Assembly (NCBI GenBank): GCA_958295925.1
Contig: CATQHL010000001.1
Coordinates: 2,342,780 to 2,406,779 of the forward strand
Length of the DNA: 64,000 bases
Source of the DNA: an uncultured Acidimicrobiales bacterium
GTDB taxonomy: Bacteria; Actinomycetota; Acidimicrobiia; Acidimicrobiales; CATQHL01
Direction of reading: 5' to 3'
Below are positions 27,491 through 36,910 of this stretch, in pieces; position 1 is the first letter of the stretch; every line of letters starts with the position of its first letter. Made by a program: the position numbers and the translations under genes. The notes beneath the pieces were generated by a model. The model was not told the origin of the DNA, ran no database searches, and saw only the letters and a program-made list of their open reading frames with translations.

Positions 27491-28513
27491 TCAGTAGTCG
27501 CCCACTGTGCTGGAGAACTTGCCCAGCAGGTGAGGGCCGGCCAGCACCGGCTCGTACTTCGGCGATTCGCCCTCGGCCAGGCAGGTGTGAATGCAGCGCA
27601 CCTCGGCGTCCCAGGCCGCGTTGTGGAAGAAGACGATGCTCTGACGGCGGGTGCTGCCCTGGGCGTCGGGCGGGGGTACGCCGCCCCGGTGGAGCGTGGA
27701 CACCCAGCGGTCGTTCGTCCAGCGCGCCATCATGTCGCCCAGGTTCACCACGAAGCCGCCCGGCACCTGGCCCACGGGTGCCCATCCGTCGGCGGTCATG
27801 ATCTCCAGGCCGCCCGGTGCGTCGTCATATGTGAGGATGCTGAGCGTGCCGTAGTCGGTGTGCGCCCCGGCCCGTAGCTGCCCGGGCGGGGGGGATGCCG
27901 CCAGGTGGGGGTAGTTGATGGCCCGCATTGCGCTGGTGTGGTAGGCGAGGAACGGCTCAAAGTAGTCGGCGTCCAGCCCCAGGCCGACGGCCATGATCGA
28001 AAGCAGGCGGGCGGACAGGTCGGACATCGCCCGGAAGTAGACCTCCCAGGCGGGGCGCAGAGACGGGGGGTGGGGCGGCCAGTCGGTTTCTGTCAGCAGA
28101 CCCTCGGCTCCTGGGGGGATGCTCGGCGGGAGCTCCAGCGGGCCAATGGAGAGGCTCTCCTTCAGATCTGGCAGGGTGGACTCCCCCAGGGAGCGGGCCA
28201 GAGTCTCGGCGGCCAAGGGGGAGTAGCCGTAGGCGTGTTCGGGGCCGGGGGCGGGCACGCCCCGCTTCTCCTCATCGGGAAGGTCGAAGAATGCCCTGGC
28301 CGCAGCCCAGGCGGCGTCGATGACGTCGTTGTCCACGCCGTGGCCGGTGATCACCAGGAAGCCCAGGCTGCGGCAGGCGTCGTCCACGGCGGCCGCCACC
28401 TCCGTCAGGGACTGGCCGCCCTTGGATGCGGGGGAGATGTCGATTACGGGGACTGCCGAGCCCCCCGCCGTGAGGGTGCCCGGCTCCGTGGGCAGGGAGG
28501 ACATTGATGTCAT
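27491..28513 (-). CDS. 2-oxoglutarate/Fe(II)-dependent oxygenase (isopenicillin N synthase family)
   Basis: A 340-residue protein with the N-terminal DIOX_N segment VPVIDISP and GFLVITGHGV. The iron-binding set is HTDYG (His and Asp) plus a distal His in WVSTLHR, and RQSIVFF supplies the 2-oxoglutarate-binding Arg. These enzymes oxidise small molecules or tailor natural products; the substrate cannot be told from sequence. It is convergent with the lyase gene and 45 bases ahead of it on the same strand is msrB. Confidence 0.85.
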   Translation of the reverse strand: MTSMSSLPTEPGTLTAGGSAVPVIDISPASKGGQSLTEVAAAVDDACRSLGFLVITGHGVDNDVIDAAWAAARAFFDLPDEEKRGVPAPGPEHAYGYSPLAAETLARSLGESTLPDLKESLSIGPLELPPSIPPGAEGLLTETDWPPHPPSLRPAWEVYFRAMSDLSARLLSIMAVGLGLDADYFEPFLAYHTSAMRAINYPHLAASPPPGQLRAGAHTDYGTLSILTYDDAPGGLEIMTADGWAPVGQVPGGFVVNLGDMMARWTNDRWVSTLHRGGVPPPDAQGSTRRQSIVFFHNAAWDAEVRCIHTCLAEGESPKYEPVLAGPHLLGKFSSTVGDY

Positions 28514-28558
28514 GGGCGCTTGTCTGCTTTCTCGGGTCGGTCAGTCCCGTTTCGTCCG

Positions 28559-28969
28559 TCAGTCCTCCTGGGCGAGGCGCAGTGAGGCGGAGTTGATGCA
28601 GTAGCGCAGGCCGGTAGGTGGCGGGCCGTCGGGGAAGAGGTGCCCCAGGTGGGCGCCGCAGCGTGAGCAGACCACCTCGGTGCGCACCCATCCGTGGCTG
28701 TGGTCGGATCGCTCCTCCACCCGATGCTCGGCGATCTGCTCGTAGAAGCTGGGCCAGCCCGTGCCGGAGTCGTACTTGGCGCCGCTTGCGAAGAGTTGCC
28801 CGTCGCAGACCACGCAGAGGTATACGCCGTCCTCCTTGCTGTTCCAGTACTTGCCGGTGAAGGGGCGCTCGGTGCCGGCCTCCTGGGTGACGTGGTACTC
28901 CAGATCGGTGAGACGCCGGCGAAGTTCGGAACGCCGGGACGGGGCCTGGGGATTCTGGGCGCTTTTCAT
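28559..28969 (-). CDS. msrB: Peptide-methionine (R)-S-oxide reductase
   Basis: A 136-residue protein of standard MsrB length. It has the zinc-binding pairs CVVC and [10 protein letters not shown], the substrate region GTGWPSF and the catalytic Cys in RYCINSASL (residue 124). It reduces methionine R-sulfoxide in oxidised proteins. The ATG is preceded by GGGAG. It lies just upstream of the 2OG oxygenase on the same strand and is divergent from recA. Confidence 0.95.
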   Translation of the reverse strand: MKSAQNPQAPSRRSELRRRLTDLEYHVTQEAGTERPFTGKYWNSKEDGVYLCVVCDGQLFASGAKYDSGTGWPSFYEQIAEHRVEERSDHSHGWVRTEVVCSRCGAHLGHLFPDGPPPTGLRYCINSASLRLAQED

Positions 28970-29330
28970 TCTTGCTCCCTTCGTGGCTGGATTTGCCGGG
29001 CAATGCAGGGGTTTGTTTCTGCAATGCTAGGGCAGGAGACCACGGCTACTGTCTGGGCGGGGAAGGCGAGCGGGTTTACCTCGCCGCAGGGGTGGCAAAT
29101 TCCCTCGCCGCCGCTATCATGCAAATTACTCTTGGATTCCAGTATGGATTCCTCGAACTTCGAGCAAGCGCCGCTGGTGCGGGCAGGATCGATTTCAAAG
29201 CCTGTCACACCCCCTTCCTACGCTTCTCCTCGTGACCTCCAAAGGCGGCTTCCCCCCCACCTTTCCCCGACAGTAAGTCCACATCGGCACCCCACTGAGG
29301 CCCGATGACCCAAACAGTCAGGAGCAGAAA
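28970..29330 (+). promoter_or_regulatory. msrB-recA divergent intergenic region with a palindrome
   Basis: No gene is supported here. A perfect inverted repeat CTCGAA-C-TTCGAG lies at 29152-29164, about 170 bases before recA. It could be a regulatory operator such as an SOS site, but it does not match the usual actinobacterial LexA box, so this is only a candidate. Confidence 0.3.
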
Positions 29331-30485
29331 ATGACGACGAGAAGCACTTCAACCAATGGCCGTTCCAACGCTGGCCGTTCCAACGCCGGTCTCAAGCGTG
29401 ACCAGGCGCTGGACATGGCGCTTCGCCAGATCGAGAAAAACTTCGGGCGGGGCTCCATCATGAAGATGGGGGAGCGTTCGACGATGCAGATCGGCACGAT
29501 TTCCACGGGCGCCCTGGCGCTGGACGTGGCGCTGGGCATCGGCGGCCTGCCGCGAGGCAGGGTCACTGAAATCTTCGGCCCCGAGTCGTCGGGGAAGACC
29601 ACCCTCGCCCTCCATGTCGTGGCTGAGGCTCAGCGCGCAGGGGGCGTCTGCGCCTTCATCGACGCCGAGCACGCCCTCGACCCCGTGTACGCCAAGGCCA
29701 TCGGCGTGGACGTCGACGAGCTGCTGCTGTCGCAGCCCGACACGGGCGAGCAGGCGCTGGAGATATCGGACGTCCTGATTCGGTCGGGCGCCATCGACGT
29801 GGTGGTGGTGGACTCAGTGGCGGCGCTCACGCCCCGGGCTGAGATCGAGGGGGAGATCGGCGACAGCCACGTGGGGCTGCAGGCACGGCTCATGTCCCAG
29901 GCGCTGCGCAAGCTGTCGGCGAACATCAACAAGACCAACTCCATGTGCATCTTTATCAACCAGCTGAGGGAGAAGATCGGCGTGATGTTCGGCTCGCCTG
30001 AGGTAACCCCCGGGGGTCGGGCGCTGAAGTTCTTCTCTTCGGTGCGCCTCGATATCCGTCGCATCGAGTCCATCAAGAACGGCACCGAGGTGATCGGCAA
30101 CCGCACCCGTGTGCGCGTGGTGAAGAACAAGACGGCACCGCCTTTCCGCACCGCGGAGTTCGACATCATGTACTCCAAGGGCATCAGCCGTGAGGGTTCG
30201 GTGCTTGACCTGGCTACCAACTTCGGAATCGTGGCGAAGGCGGGGGCTTGGTACACCTACGAGGGCGACCACCTCGGTCAGGGGCGGGAGAACGTCAAGG
30301 ACTACCTGCGGGAAAACCCTGCCCTCATGCTGGATATCACCGAAAAGGTGCTCCAAAAGGTGATGCCCGCCAGGGCGTCGGCAGATGGCGGCGACTCCGG
30401 TGACGCCGGAGCGTCCCCAAAGGCGCCGCCGTCCAAGGCGTCCCCCAAGGCGGCGCCCGGCCGAGTCAAGGCCTCAGCCGGCTGA
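29331..30485 (+). CDS. recA: Recombinase A
   Basis: A 384-residue protein with Walker A GPESSGKT (near residues 83-90), the Walker B-like [10 protein letters not shown], and the DNA-binding loop regions ([19 protein letters not shown] and the following [12 protein letters not shown]). It forms filaments on single-stranded DNA for homologous recombination and drives LexA self-cleavage. A Lys/Ala/Pro-rich tail ends the protein. In many actinobacteria recX follows; here a restriction island follows instead. Confidence 0.97.
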   Translation: MTTRSTSTNGRSNAGRSNAGLKRDQALDMALRQIEKNFGRGSIMKMGERSTMQIGTISTGALALDVALGIGGLPRGRVTEIFGPESSGKTTLALHVVAEAQRAGGVCAFIDAEHALDPVYAKAIGVDVDELLLSQPDTGEQALEISDVLIRSGAIDVVVVDSVAALTPRAEIEGEIGDSHVGLQARLMSQALRKLSANINKTNSMCIFINQLREKIGVMFGSPEVTPGGRALKFFSSVRLDIRRIESIKNGTEVIGNRTRVRVVKNKTAPPFRTAEFDIMYSKGISREGSVLDLATNFGIVAKAGAWYTYEGDHLGQGRENVKDYLRENPALMLDITEKVLQKVMPARASADGGDSGDAGASPKAPPSKASPKAAPGRVKASAG

Positions 30486-30676
30486 AGCTTGGTCTCCTCT
30501 TGCGCTTCGGGTTTGGGGAGGATTGCCACGGAGAGGTTGTCGGAGTCGACATGTATTCCAGCCGCCAAATTGTCCTAGCAGCAGGTGGTAGTTGGTGAAC
30601 GGCGCAAACCCCGATCAGCTGAGCCTGCTTTCCGGCAGTCTTTCCCCAAAATGATAGTGCAGGCACTTTCGGACTA

Positions 30677-31561
30677 TTGCGAGATCTTGGTCTTCTGATG
30701 CAGGCGCATTTGCCTCTCACAAGCTTACCGGAGACGAAGTCCGTCATTGCTTGCGAGGACAACCTCTCCTTTATGGAGAAACTGTCCGATGAAGCGATAA
30801 AACTCATAGTCACTTCCCCTCCCTACAACTTGGGGAAGGAATACGAGTCTAGAGGAACTCTAGATGCCTATCTCGAATCGCAAAGAAAGGTGGTTGGAGA
30901 GTGCATGAGGGTACTGCATCCGCAAGGTTCAATCTGTTGGCAGGTGGGTAATTACGTTAACAATGGGGCGATAGTTCCGCTTGACACCGTATTGTATCCG
31001 ATTTTCCGGGAACAGTCCCTTAAGCTTCGTAATCGAATCGTCTGGCGTTTTGGGCATGGACTTCATTGCTCAAAGCGCCTTTCAGGGCGTTATGAGACGA
31101 TCAATTGGTGGACGAAAAGCGATGACTACACGTGGAACCTTGATCCGATTAGGGTGCCATCAAAATATCCGGATAAGCGACACTTCAAGGGCCCCAATGT
31201 CGGCAAACTATCCGGGAACCCCAAAGGAAAAAATCCCAGCGATGTGTGGGAATTCCCCAACGTAAAGAACAATCATGTAGAAAAGACTGTTCATCCCTGC
31301 CAGTATCCTGTTGAATTGGTAGAGCGTCTGGTCTTGTCCATGACCGAAGCAGGCGACGCCGTATTTGATCCATTCATGGGCGTGGGATCATCTATCATTG
31401 CTGCGCTCATGCACGGCAGGGATGCTTTCGGTTGCGACACTGTTTCAGAATACGTAGAAATCGCTCGTGAGCGGGTTGCCAAGCTCAGGGCTGGAACTTT
31501 GAAAACCCGCCCTATGGGTAAGCCCGTCTATGACCCTGCCTTGCCCAGTGGGGGGCACTGA
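30677..31561 (+). CDS. Site-specific DNA methyltransferase (N4-C or N6-A)
   Basis: A 294-residue beta-class methyltransferase. The catalytic motif TSPPYN is near residue 50 and the AdoMet-binding motif DPFMGVGSS near residue 233, an order typical of the beta group. It probably protects the target of the adjacent BglII/BstYI-like endonuclease, whose ATG overlaps its TGA (TGATG). The start is either the TTG at 30677 or an ATG at 30698. An AGATCT sequence lies at 30682-30687, between these two starts. Confidence 0.9.
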   Translation: MRDLGLLMQAHLPLTSLPETKSVIACEDNLSFMEKLSDEAIKLIVTSPPYNLGKEYESRGTLDAYLESQRKVVGECMRVLHPQGSICWQVGNYVNNGAIVPLDTVLYPIFREQSLKLRNRIVWRFGHGLHCSKRLSGRYETINWWTKSDDYTWNLDPIRVPSKYPDKRHFKGPNVGKLSGNPKGKNPSDVWEFPNVKNNHVEKTVHPCQYPVELVERLVLSMTEAGDAVFDPFMGVGSSIIAALMHGRDAFGCDTVSEYVEIARERVAKLRAGTLKTRPMGKPVYDPALPSGGH

Positions 31562-32172
31562 TGCGGACAGAAGCACGCTATTCTCATTTAAATGGTGAAG
31601 AATTCTTAATCGTTCATCGTAGAGATTTATGGAAAGAAGTGCAAAAAATTATAGCAGATGTAGATGCCGCGGTCTGTAGAACAAAAGTTTCGAAAGAGAA
31701 GACCAAGACCGGAAGACTTTTGTATTCCCCAAAAGAACTAAACGCTGCGTTCAAGACTGGATTCAAATCACATGGTTGGAGTGAACGAAGAAATACCTTT
31801 TGGGTAACAAAAGATCAAGACCTATTACGAAGTATTTATACTCTGTCAGTAGATGATCAAAAACTAGCTATTGAAAAAGCTGGTCATGAATTAATAATGT
31901 CGTATAATCAAACTGACTTTGTTAAAGAGCGCGTTGCGGTGGAAGTGCAGTTAGGTAAGTACGCTTTTGTTGCGCATGACATATTTGTAAAGCATCTAAG
32001 TTTCTATGTCTCTAACATTATTGATGTTGGGATTGAGATTCTACCAATGAAAAGTCTAGAGAGAGAAATGTCTTCCGGAGTTCCGTACTATGAACGTGAT
32101 CTCTTGAACATTATTAGGCAAGGACGCGGGGTTCCTGCTGTGCCATTAGTTATTATGGGTGTAGCTCCGTGA
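31561..32172 (+). CDS. BglII/BstYI-family restriction endonuclease
   Basis: A 203-residue protein, much richer in A+T than its surroundings. The segment NQTDFVKERVAVEVQ places Asp, Glu (+9) and Gln (+11) exactly as Asp84, Glu93 and Gln95 in the BglII active site. It should cut double-stranded DNA at a palindrome of the AGATCT or RGATCY type, unless protected by the upstream methyltransferase. Specificity is inferred from the family only. Its codon use and composition indicate recent acquisition. Confidence 0.85.
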   Translation: MRTEARYSHLNGEEFLIVHRRDLWKEVQKIIADVDAAVCRTKVSKEKTKTGRLLYSPKELNAAFKTGFKSHGWSERRNTFWVTKDQDLLRSIYTLSVDDQKLAIEKAGHELIMSYNQTDFVKERVAVEVQLGKYAFVAHDIFVKHLSFYVSNIIDVGIEILPMKSLEREMSSGVPYYERDLLNIIRQGRGVPAVPLVIMGVAP

Positions 32173-32196
32173 TGCCTTATTCAGCTTCATTGTTTC

Positions 32197-34425
32197 ATGG
32201 CCACGACTGAAGCTGTATTTAATGTCGGGCTTGCTGAGGCCCTGTGTGGGTGTGTGCCGGGTTGGGATATGGGCAACTTCCTGGTGGAGGAGACGCAGGT
32301 TCTTGTGGGCGCCCCGGGCCGCAAGGTGGACATTCTCGTCGCCGACTTGGGGTTCCCCCCCGTCTGCCTGGAGGTAAAGATCGACACGGGGGCCGGGCGG
32401 GCCAATCCCACCGCCGACGCCGTCGGGCGACTGGGTGAGACCATCTCGCATCATGTTGGGGCCGTAGCCGGGTTGGAGGTGAGCGCCGCCGTCGCCGCGA
32501 GGGCGACCAAGGAGGCCCGGGATTGGAAGCCCGGGGAGATTGCCGCCCGGTTGCTGCGGGCGGGCGCACCACTGGAATTCAAGGCCTGCTACAAGTCGGA
32601 AGACGCGGCAAAGGCTTCGTTCGGCGACGCGTCTTCCTGGTATTCCTTTCCGGGGAGTGGCTGGATTTCAGGGAGCGTCAAGGATTTGGCGGAGTTCATA
32701 ACCCTGGTTGCCGTGCCTGGCTCGAGGATGCGAAGGGAGACCGAGGGTGTTGTGGCTTCGGTCAAGCAGGCGGCGTCGCTGCTTCATGTCGATCTTGGAT
32801 ATGACGACAAGGAAATGCGGCGCGTCGCCAGAGTGCTGGCGCGCCAGCACACAGACAGCATCCTGCGGGTGGCGGCGGTTGTCTGGCTGAATGCCGTCTT
32901 GATGCAGAACAGGTTGGCCCGCTCCTTGCCAGGCGAGGTTGATTCCGTCGCACAGGTGTGCGTGAACGGGATTTTCGCCAGTGCCATTGGGGGTTCCTGG
33001 AAACGAATACTCAATGTGAACTACCACTCCATATTTCACCCCGCCGAGCGGTCGTTGCCGCTCAACATTAACCCCGCAGTTTTTGCGGACTCGTTTGAGA
33101 TGCTCGTCAAAGCGGCTGAAAGGATGGAGTCGGCCCGACTGGACAGCGTGGTGAATGTTGGCGGCGACCTCTTCGCCGAGGTGATCTCCGACCGGAAGCA
33201 GTCAGCCTCCTTCTACACGCGCCCGGAGGTGGCCGAATTGCTGGCACGCCTGACGATTCCCGACGAACTTCATCCGCAAGGGGCGAGTTGGGGGAGAGTG
33301 CGTCTTGGGGACTTCGCCTGCGGCACGGGGACGCTCTTGCGGGCCGGCTACCGGCGCCTTCGCTCTTTGGTTTGCGCCGGGGGCGGAGACCTCAGGGAGT
33401 TCCACCGATGGATGATGAGCGAGGGGATCGCCGGCGTGGTGCTCGATGACGTGCTCGGCTCAATGGCCGGGGCCGCTGTTGCCGCCGTCACGATCAACAA
33501 GTCCTTGCGGGGCGCAGAAGAGGGTCAGGAAGGGGTGCTTCGCATCGGGGACGACGAAATCGGACGATTGCACGTCTGGGAGGTTTCTGGAAACGGCGAC
33601 CCCTGGGGCTGGGTCGGCTCTCAGAGCGTCGAGCTTGCTCGAGCAATCCACGGGTTGATCAGCGGAAGGCATTCGACCCTCGGCTCGGCCTTGGACATGA
33701 CCAGCGTGGGCGAGTTGTTCACCGTAGGTCCTACCCACCATTTGATCGGTTTCGAGTTTGGCAGGCGGGCGCAGGGGGCATTCGAGTTTCACCCGATAAC
33801 GGGATCGGCAAGCCCGCAGCGCGAGGTCCGCTCACTCTGGAGCGCGGACAGAAAATACCAGGAAAACAGCCGAATCAGCGTCTCCCCAACTCACTACGGG
33901 ATCGTCTACGACTCCGGGCAATTGTCCAAAATATGCAACACGGCCTTCGACCTCCTGTTGCAGCGCAACATGCGATGGACATCGCAAAGCGTCCTCGCCG
34001 CCCTCTGCGACGAGCCGGCCATCGGCGGCAGGGCCTGGACAACGCTTAAGCACCCCTCCGAGGCCGTCCGGCTGGGCTTTGCGCTGTGGGCCAACTCAAC
34101 TTTGGGTATGTCGGCTTTCTGGTTCACGGGAGGGCGACAGCACATGGGGCGCTCTCAGCATCAGGTGAAGGCCATTGCCGCCTTGCCGTGCCCGAACTTT
34201 GAGAACCCAGGGTATTTGGAAAGGCTTCGTGGGTTGATGCCGTTGCGAGGAGATCTGATCTCAAGAGATCTGATGCTCGCCAACAAAGCCAACGAAGACG
34301 CCGCAAGAGCCTGGTTTGACGATCTGATCTCGGAAGTCCTGGGACTGGACTGCAGGAAGGTCAGGGCGTTGTCCGACTTGTGGGTGGCCGAGCCGTCTGT
34401 GCGGGGAACAGGGCGGCGGCGCTAG
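32197..34425 (+). CDS. Nuclease-methyltransferase-like fusion protein
   Basis: A 742-residue protein. An N-terminal PD-(D/E)xK-like motif (VDILVADLG then LEVK, about residues 42-66) suggests a nuclease. Residues ~345-400 resemble HsdM-type N6-adenine methyltransferases, with SASFYTRPEVAELLARL and the AdoMet motif GDFACGTGTLLRAGY. No NPPY or NPPF catalytic motif could be found. The C-terminus (GGRQHMGRSQHQVKAI onward) looks like a target-recognition-type region. It begins 24 bases after the endonuclease gene and is GC-rich, so it may be a separate defence gene stacked beside the BglII-like pair. Function is not known. An alternative is a degenerate Type IIG enzyme. Confidence 0.65.
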   Translation: MATTEAVFNVGLAEALCGCVPGWDMGNFLVEETQVLVGAPGRKVDILVADLGFPPVCLEVKIDTGAGRANPTADAVGRLGETISHHVGAVAGLEVSAAVAARATKEARDWKPGEIAARLLRAGAPLEFKACYKSEDAAKASFGDASSWYSFPGSGWISGSVKDLAEFITLVAVPGSRMRRETEGVVASVKQAASLLHVDLGYDDKEMRRVARVLARQHTDSILRVAAVVWLNAVLMQNRLARSLPGEVDSVAQVCVNGIFASAIGGSWKRILNVNYHSIFHPAERSLPLNINPAVFADSFEMLVKAAERMESARLDSVVNVGGDLFAEVISDRKQSASFYTRPEVAELLARLTIPDELHPQGASWGRVRLGDFACGTGTLLRAGYRRLRSLVCAGGGDLREFHRWMMSEGIAGVVLDDVLGSMAGAAVAAVTINKSLRGAEEGQEGVLRIGDDEIGRLHVWEVSGNGDPWGWVGSQSVELARAIHGLISGRHSTLGSALDMTSVGELFTVGPTHHLIGFEFGRRAQGAFEFHPITGSASPQREVRSLWSADRKYQENSRISVSPTHYGIVYDSGQLSKICNTAFDLLLQRNMRWTSQSVLAALCDEPAIGGRAWTTLKHPSEAVRLGFALWANSTLGMSAFWFTGGRQHMGRSQHQVKAIAALPCPNFENPGYLERLRGLMPLRGDLISRDLMLANKANEDAARAWFDDLISEVLGLDCRKVRALSDLWVAEPSVRGTGRRR

Positions 34426-34496
34426 TCGGGGTACGTGTTGCGGCCACGCCGACCCACCTCGAATTTGGCGATTCCGCTAGATTTGACCTTCACGCC

Positions 34497-36002
34497 ATGA
34501 AAACCGCCGTCACCGTGTCAGCCCCGGAAGCCCCTAAGAGCTACTTCGTCCGCACCTTCGGATGCCAGATGAACGAGCACGACTCAGAGCGCGTCGCCGG
34601 GCTTCTGGCCGCCGACGGGATGCACCCTGTCGCCGTTGTCGGCGACGCCGACGTGGTGGTGGTGAACACCTGCTGCATACGCGAGAAGGCAGATCAGAAG
34701 CTCTACTCCTACCTGGGGTCGCTTAAGGGGCTGAAAAAGTCCCGCCCGGGCATGCAGCTGGCCGTCGGGGGGTGCCTGGCCCAGAAAGACCGCGACCTAA
34801 TCCGGCAAAGGGCGCCTCACGTGGACGTTGTGTTCGGCACCCACAACGTGCACAGGGCTGCCGAGTTGCTGGCCCTGGCCGCCGTGGAAGGACCCGTGGT
34901 TGAGATTCTGGAGGAGACGGTCCGTTTCGACGCCGAGGCGTTCCCGTCGGTGCTGCCTGCCGAGCGGGAGTCAAGCTTCGCCGCCTGGGTGACCATTCAG
35001 ATCGGCTGCGACAACGCCTGTGCCTTCTGCATAGTGCCGGCCGTGCGGGGGCCGGAGATCAGCAGGCCTTTTGAAGCCGTCCTCGAGGAGGTGCGGGACT
35101 TGGCTGGGCGGGGAGTGCGGGAAGTGACGCTGCTGGGCCAGAACGTGAACTCCTACGGGCGCGACCTCACGCTTCGGCGTCGGCGGGCCGGGGAGCCGGT
35201 GAGGATTCGCCCGCTCTTCGCCGACCTGCTGGCGGCTGTGGGCGGGATTCCCGGTATTCGACGTGTGCGCTTCACCAGCCCTCACCCCAAGGACCTGCGC
35301 CCTGAGACGATGTCGGCAATGGCCTCCACGCCCGCCGTGTGTGAGCACCTTCACCTGCCGCTGCAGTCGGGCAGCGACGCCATCCTCGCCGCAATGCACC
35401 GGGGCTACTCGGCCGAGCGCTACCTGCAAAAGCTTCGGGCGGCACGCGACGCCGTACCTGACCTCGCAGTGAGCACTGACATCATCGTGGGCTTCCCTGG
35501 GGAGACTGAGGACGATTTCGCTGCGACACTCGAGGTGGCCGCTGAGGCCGAGTACGACAGCGCCTTCACGTTCGTGTTCTCCCCTCGCCCGGGCACAGAG
35601 GCGGCGAGGATGAAGGGGCGATTCGTTGCCCCCGAGGTCGCAGGCGAGCGCATGGGGCGTCTGCGAGCGGTGGTGGAGCGCTCGGCCCGCCGCCGCCACG
35701 AGGCCCGCGTCGGCGGAACCGAGGAGGTGATGGTGGAAGGCCCCAGCAAGACCCGGCCTGAGCTCCTAAGCGGGCGTACGCGCCAGAACAAGCTGGTGCA
35801 TTTCGCAGCGCCCCGGCCGATGGCCCCGGGCGCTCTCGCAGAGGTGGGGATTGTCGGGGCGGCCGCCCACTACCTGCGCGGGGAATTCGTGGCGCTGGCC
35901 TCCGAAACGCAGCCCAGTCCGCCCCGGGGCCCGAGCCCCGTCGATCTGCCCGTTTACGCGTCCCCGCCCGCCCGCAAGCGCATCCCGGTGGCCGTGCTCT
36001 GA
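34497..36002 (+). CDS. miaB: tRNA-2-methylthio-N6-dimethylallyladenosine synthase
   Basis: A 501-residue radical-SAM methylthiotransferase. It has an N-terminal UPF0004 domain (TFGCQMNEHDSERV, NTCCIREKAD), a radical-SAM cluster motif CDNACAFC (near residue 171) and a C-terminal TRAM region. It adds a methylthio group to i6A37 of tRNAs. The ATG at 34497 fits the family N-terminus; a longer frame from 34380 overlaps the preceding gene. It starts the miaB-miaA-dapF-hflX-dap cluster. Confidence 0.95.
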   Translation: MKTAVTVSAPEAPKSYFVRTFGCQMNEHDSERVAGLLAADGMHPVAVVGDADVVVVNTCCIREKADQKLYSYLGSLKGLKKSRPGMQLAVGGCLAQKDRDLIRQRAPHVDVVFGTHNVHRAAELLALAAVEGPVVEILEETVRFDAEAFPSVLPAERESSFAAWVTIQIGCDNACAFCIVPAVRGPEISRPFEAVLEEVRDLAGRGVREVTLLGQNVNSYGRDLTLRRRRAGEPVRIRPLFADLLAAVGGIPGIRRVRFTSPHPKDLRPETMSAMASTPAVCEHLHLPLQSGSDAILAAMHRGYSAERYLQKLRAARDAVPDLAVSTDIIVGFPGETEDDFAATLEVAAEAEYDSAFTFVFSPRPGTEAARMKGRFVAPEVAGERMGRLRAVVERSARRRHEARVGGTEEVMVEGPSKTRPELLSGRTRQNKLVHFAAPRPMAPGALAEVGIVGAAAHYLRGEFVALASETQPSPPRGPSPVDLPVYASPPARKRIPVAVL

Positions 36003-36910
36003 CACGACGACTGGCCATCGTCGGTCCGACAGCCACAGGGAAGACCGAGGTGGCCCTCGCCATAGCGGGGGAAAACCCGCCGGCGGAATTGTTCTCCCTC
36101 GACGCAATGGCCGTCTACCGGGGAATGGACGTCGGCACCTCCAAGCCTTCCCCAGCCGAGTTGCGCGACGTCGTGTGCAGGGGCGTCGACCTGGTGGAGC
36201 CCACGCAGGAATTTGCAGTGCCCGACCTGATGGCGGTGCTGCGTCCAGCCCTGGCGGAGGCCGGCAGGCGGCGGACGCTGGTGGTGGCCGTGGGGGGCAC
36301 TGGCCTCTACGTGAGGGCGCTGCTCGACGGCCTGGACTTCCCCGGGCGCTTCCCGGATGTGCGTGCCCGCCTGGAGGCCGTGCCGGACACGTCAGTCCTC
36401 TACGGGCGCCTCCGCCAGACTGATCCCGTCGCCGCCTCCAAGATCCTTCCTGGCAACCGTCGCCGAGTCCTAAGGGCTCTTGAAGTCTGCGAAGGCTCGG
36501 GACGGGTGTTTTCCTCCTACGGCCCCGGCCTCGACCACTACCCCCGATGCGACTTCATCCAGGTAGGGCTGAGGATGCCCCGCAGCGTGCTCGACGCCCG
36601 CATTGCCCGCCGCTTCAAGGATCAGCTCGAAGCCGGTTTCGTGGACGAGGTCAAACGGCTGGCGGACGCCCCGGGGCAGCTTTCCCGCACCGCCCGCCAA
36701 GCCTTGGGGTACAAGGAACTCCTAGAATTCTTGGCAGGCGAGTGCTCGCTGGACGATGCGCAGAGCACAGCGGTGCGCAGGATAGTACGATTTGCCCGTA
36801 GGCAGGATCGCTGGTTCAGGCGCGATCCTCGCATACGGTGGATAACCATTGAGGAGGACCCCCTGGAAGCGCTTCCGGATATCCAAGGAATCATCGACCA
36901 ATGCATCTGA
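35999..36910 (+). CDS. miaA: tRNA dimethylallyltransferase
   Basis: This enzyme makes the i6A37 substrate of MiaB. The P-loop GPTATGKT is encoded at 36023-36046, upstream of the first GTG (36050), so the GTG cannot be the real start. The only suitable codon is a CTG at 35999 that overlaps the miaB TGA as CTGA. The protein is then 303 residues, a normal MiaA length, with DAMAVYRGMDVGTSKP and the FxxRRQDRWFRR region present. The final 10 bases overlap the dapF start. Confidence 0.9.
   Translation: MTRRLAIVGPTATGKTEVALAIAGENPPAELFSLDAMAVYRGMDVGTSKPSPAELRDVVCRGVDLVEPTQEFAVPDLMAVLRPALAEAGRRRTLVVAVGGTGLYVRALLDGLDFPGRFPDVRARLEAVPDTSVLYGRLRQTDPVAASKILPGNRRRVLRALEVCEGSGRVFSSYGPGLDHYPRCDFIQVGLRMPRSVLDARIARRFKDQLEAGFVDEVKRLADAPGQLSRTARQALGYKELLEFLAGECSLDDAQSTAVRRIVRFARRQDRWFRRDPRIRWITIEEDPLEALPDIQGIIDQCI

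Noticed and set aside
29152..29164. Palindrome before recA as a LexA box
   Set aside because: It is a perfect inverted repeat but does not match the known actinobacterial LexA consensus; kept only as a candidate operator.
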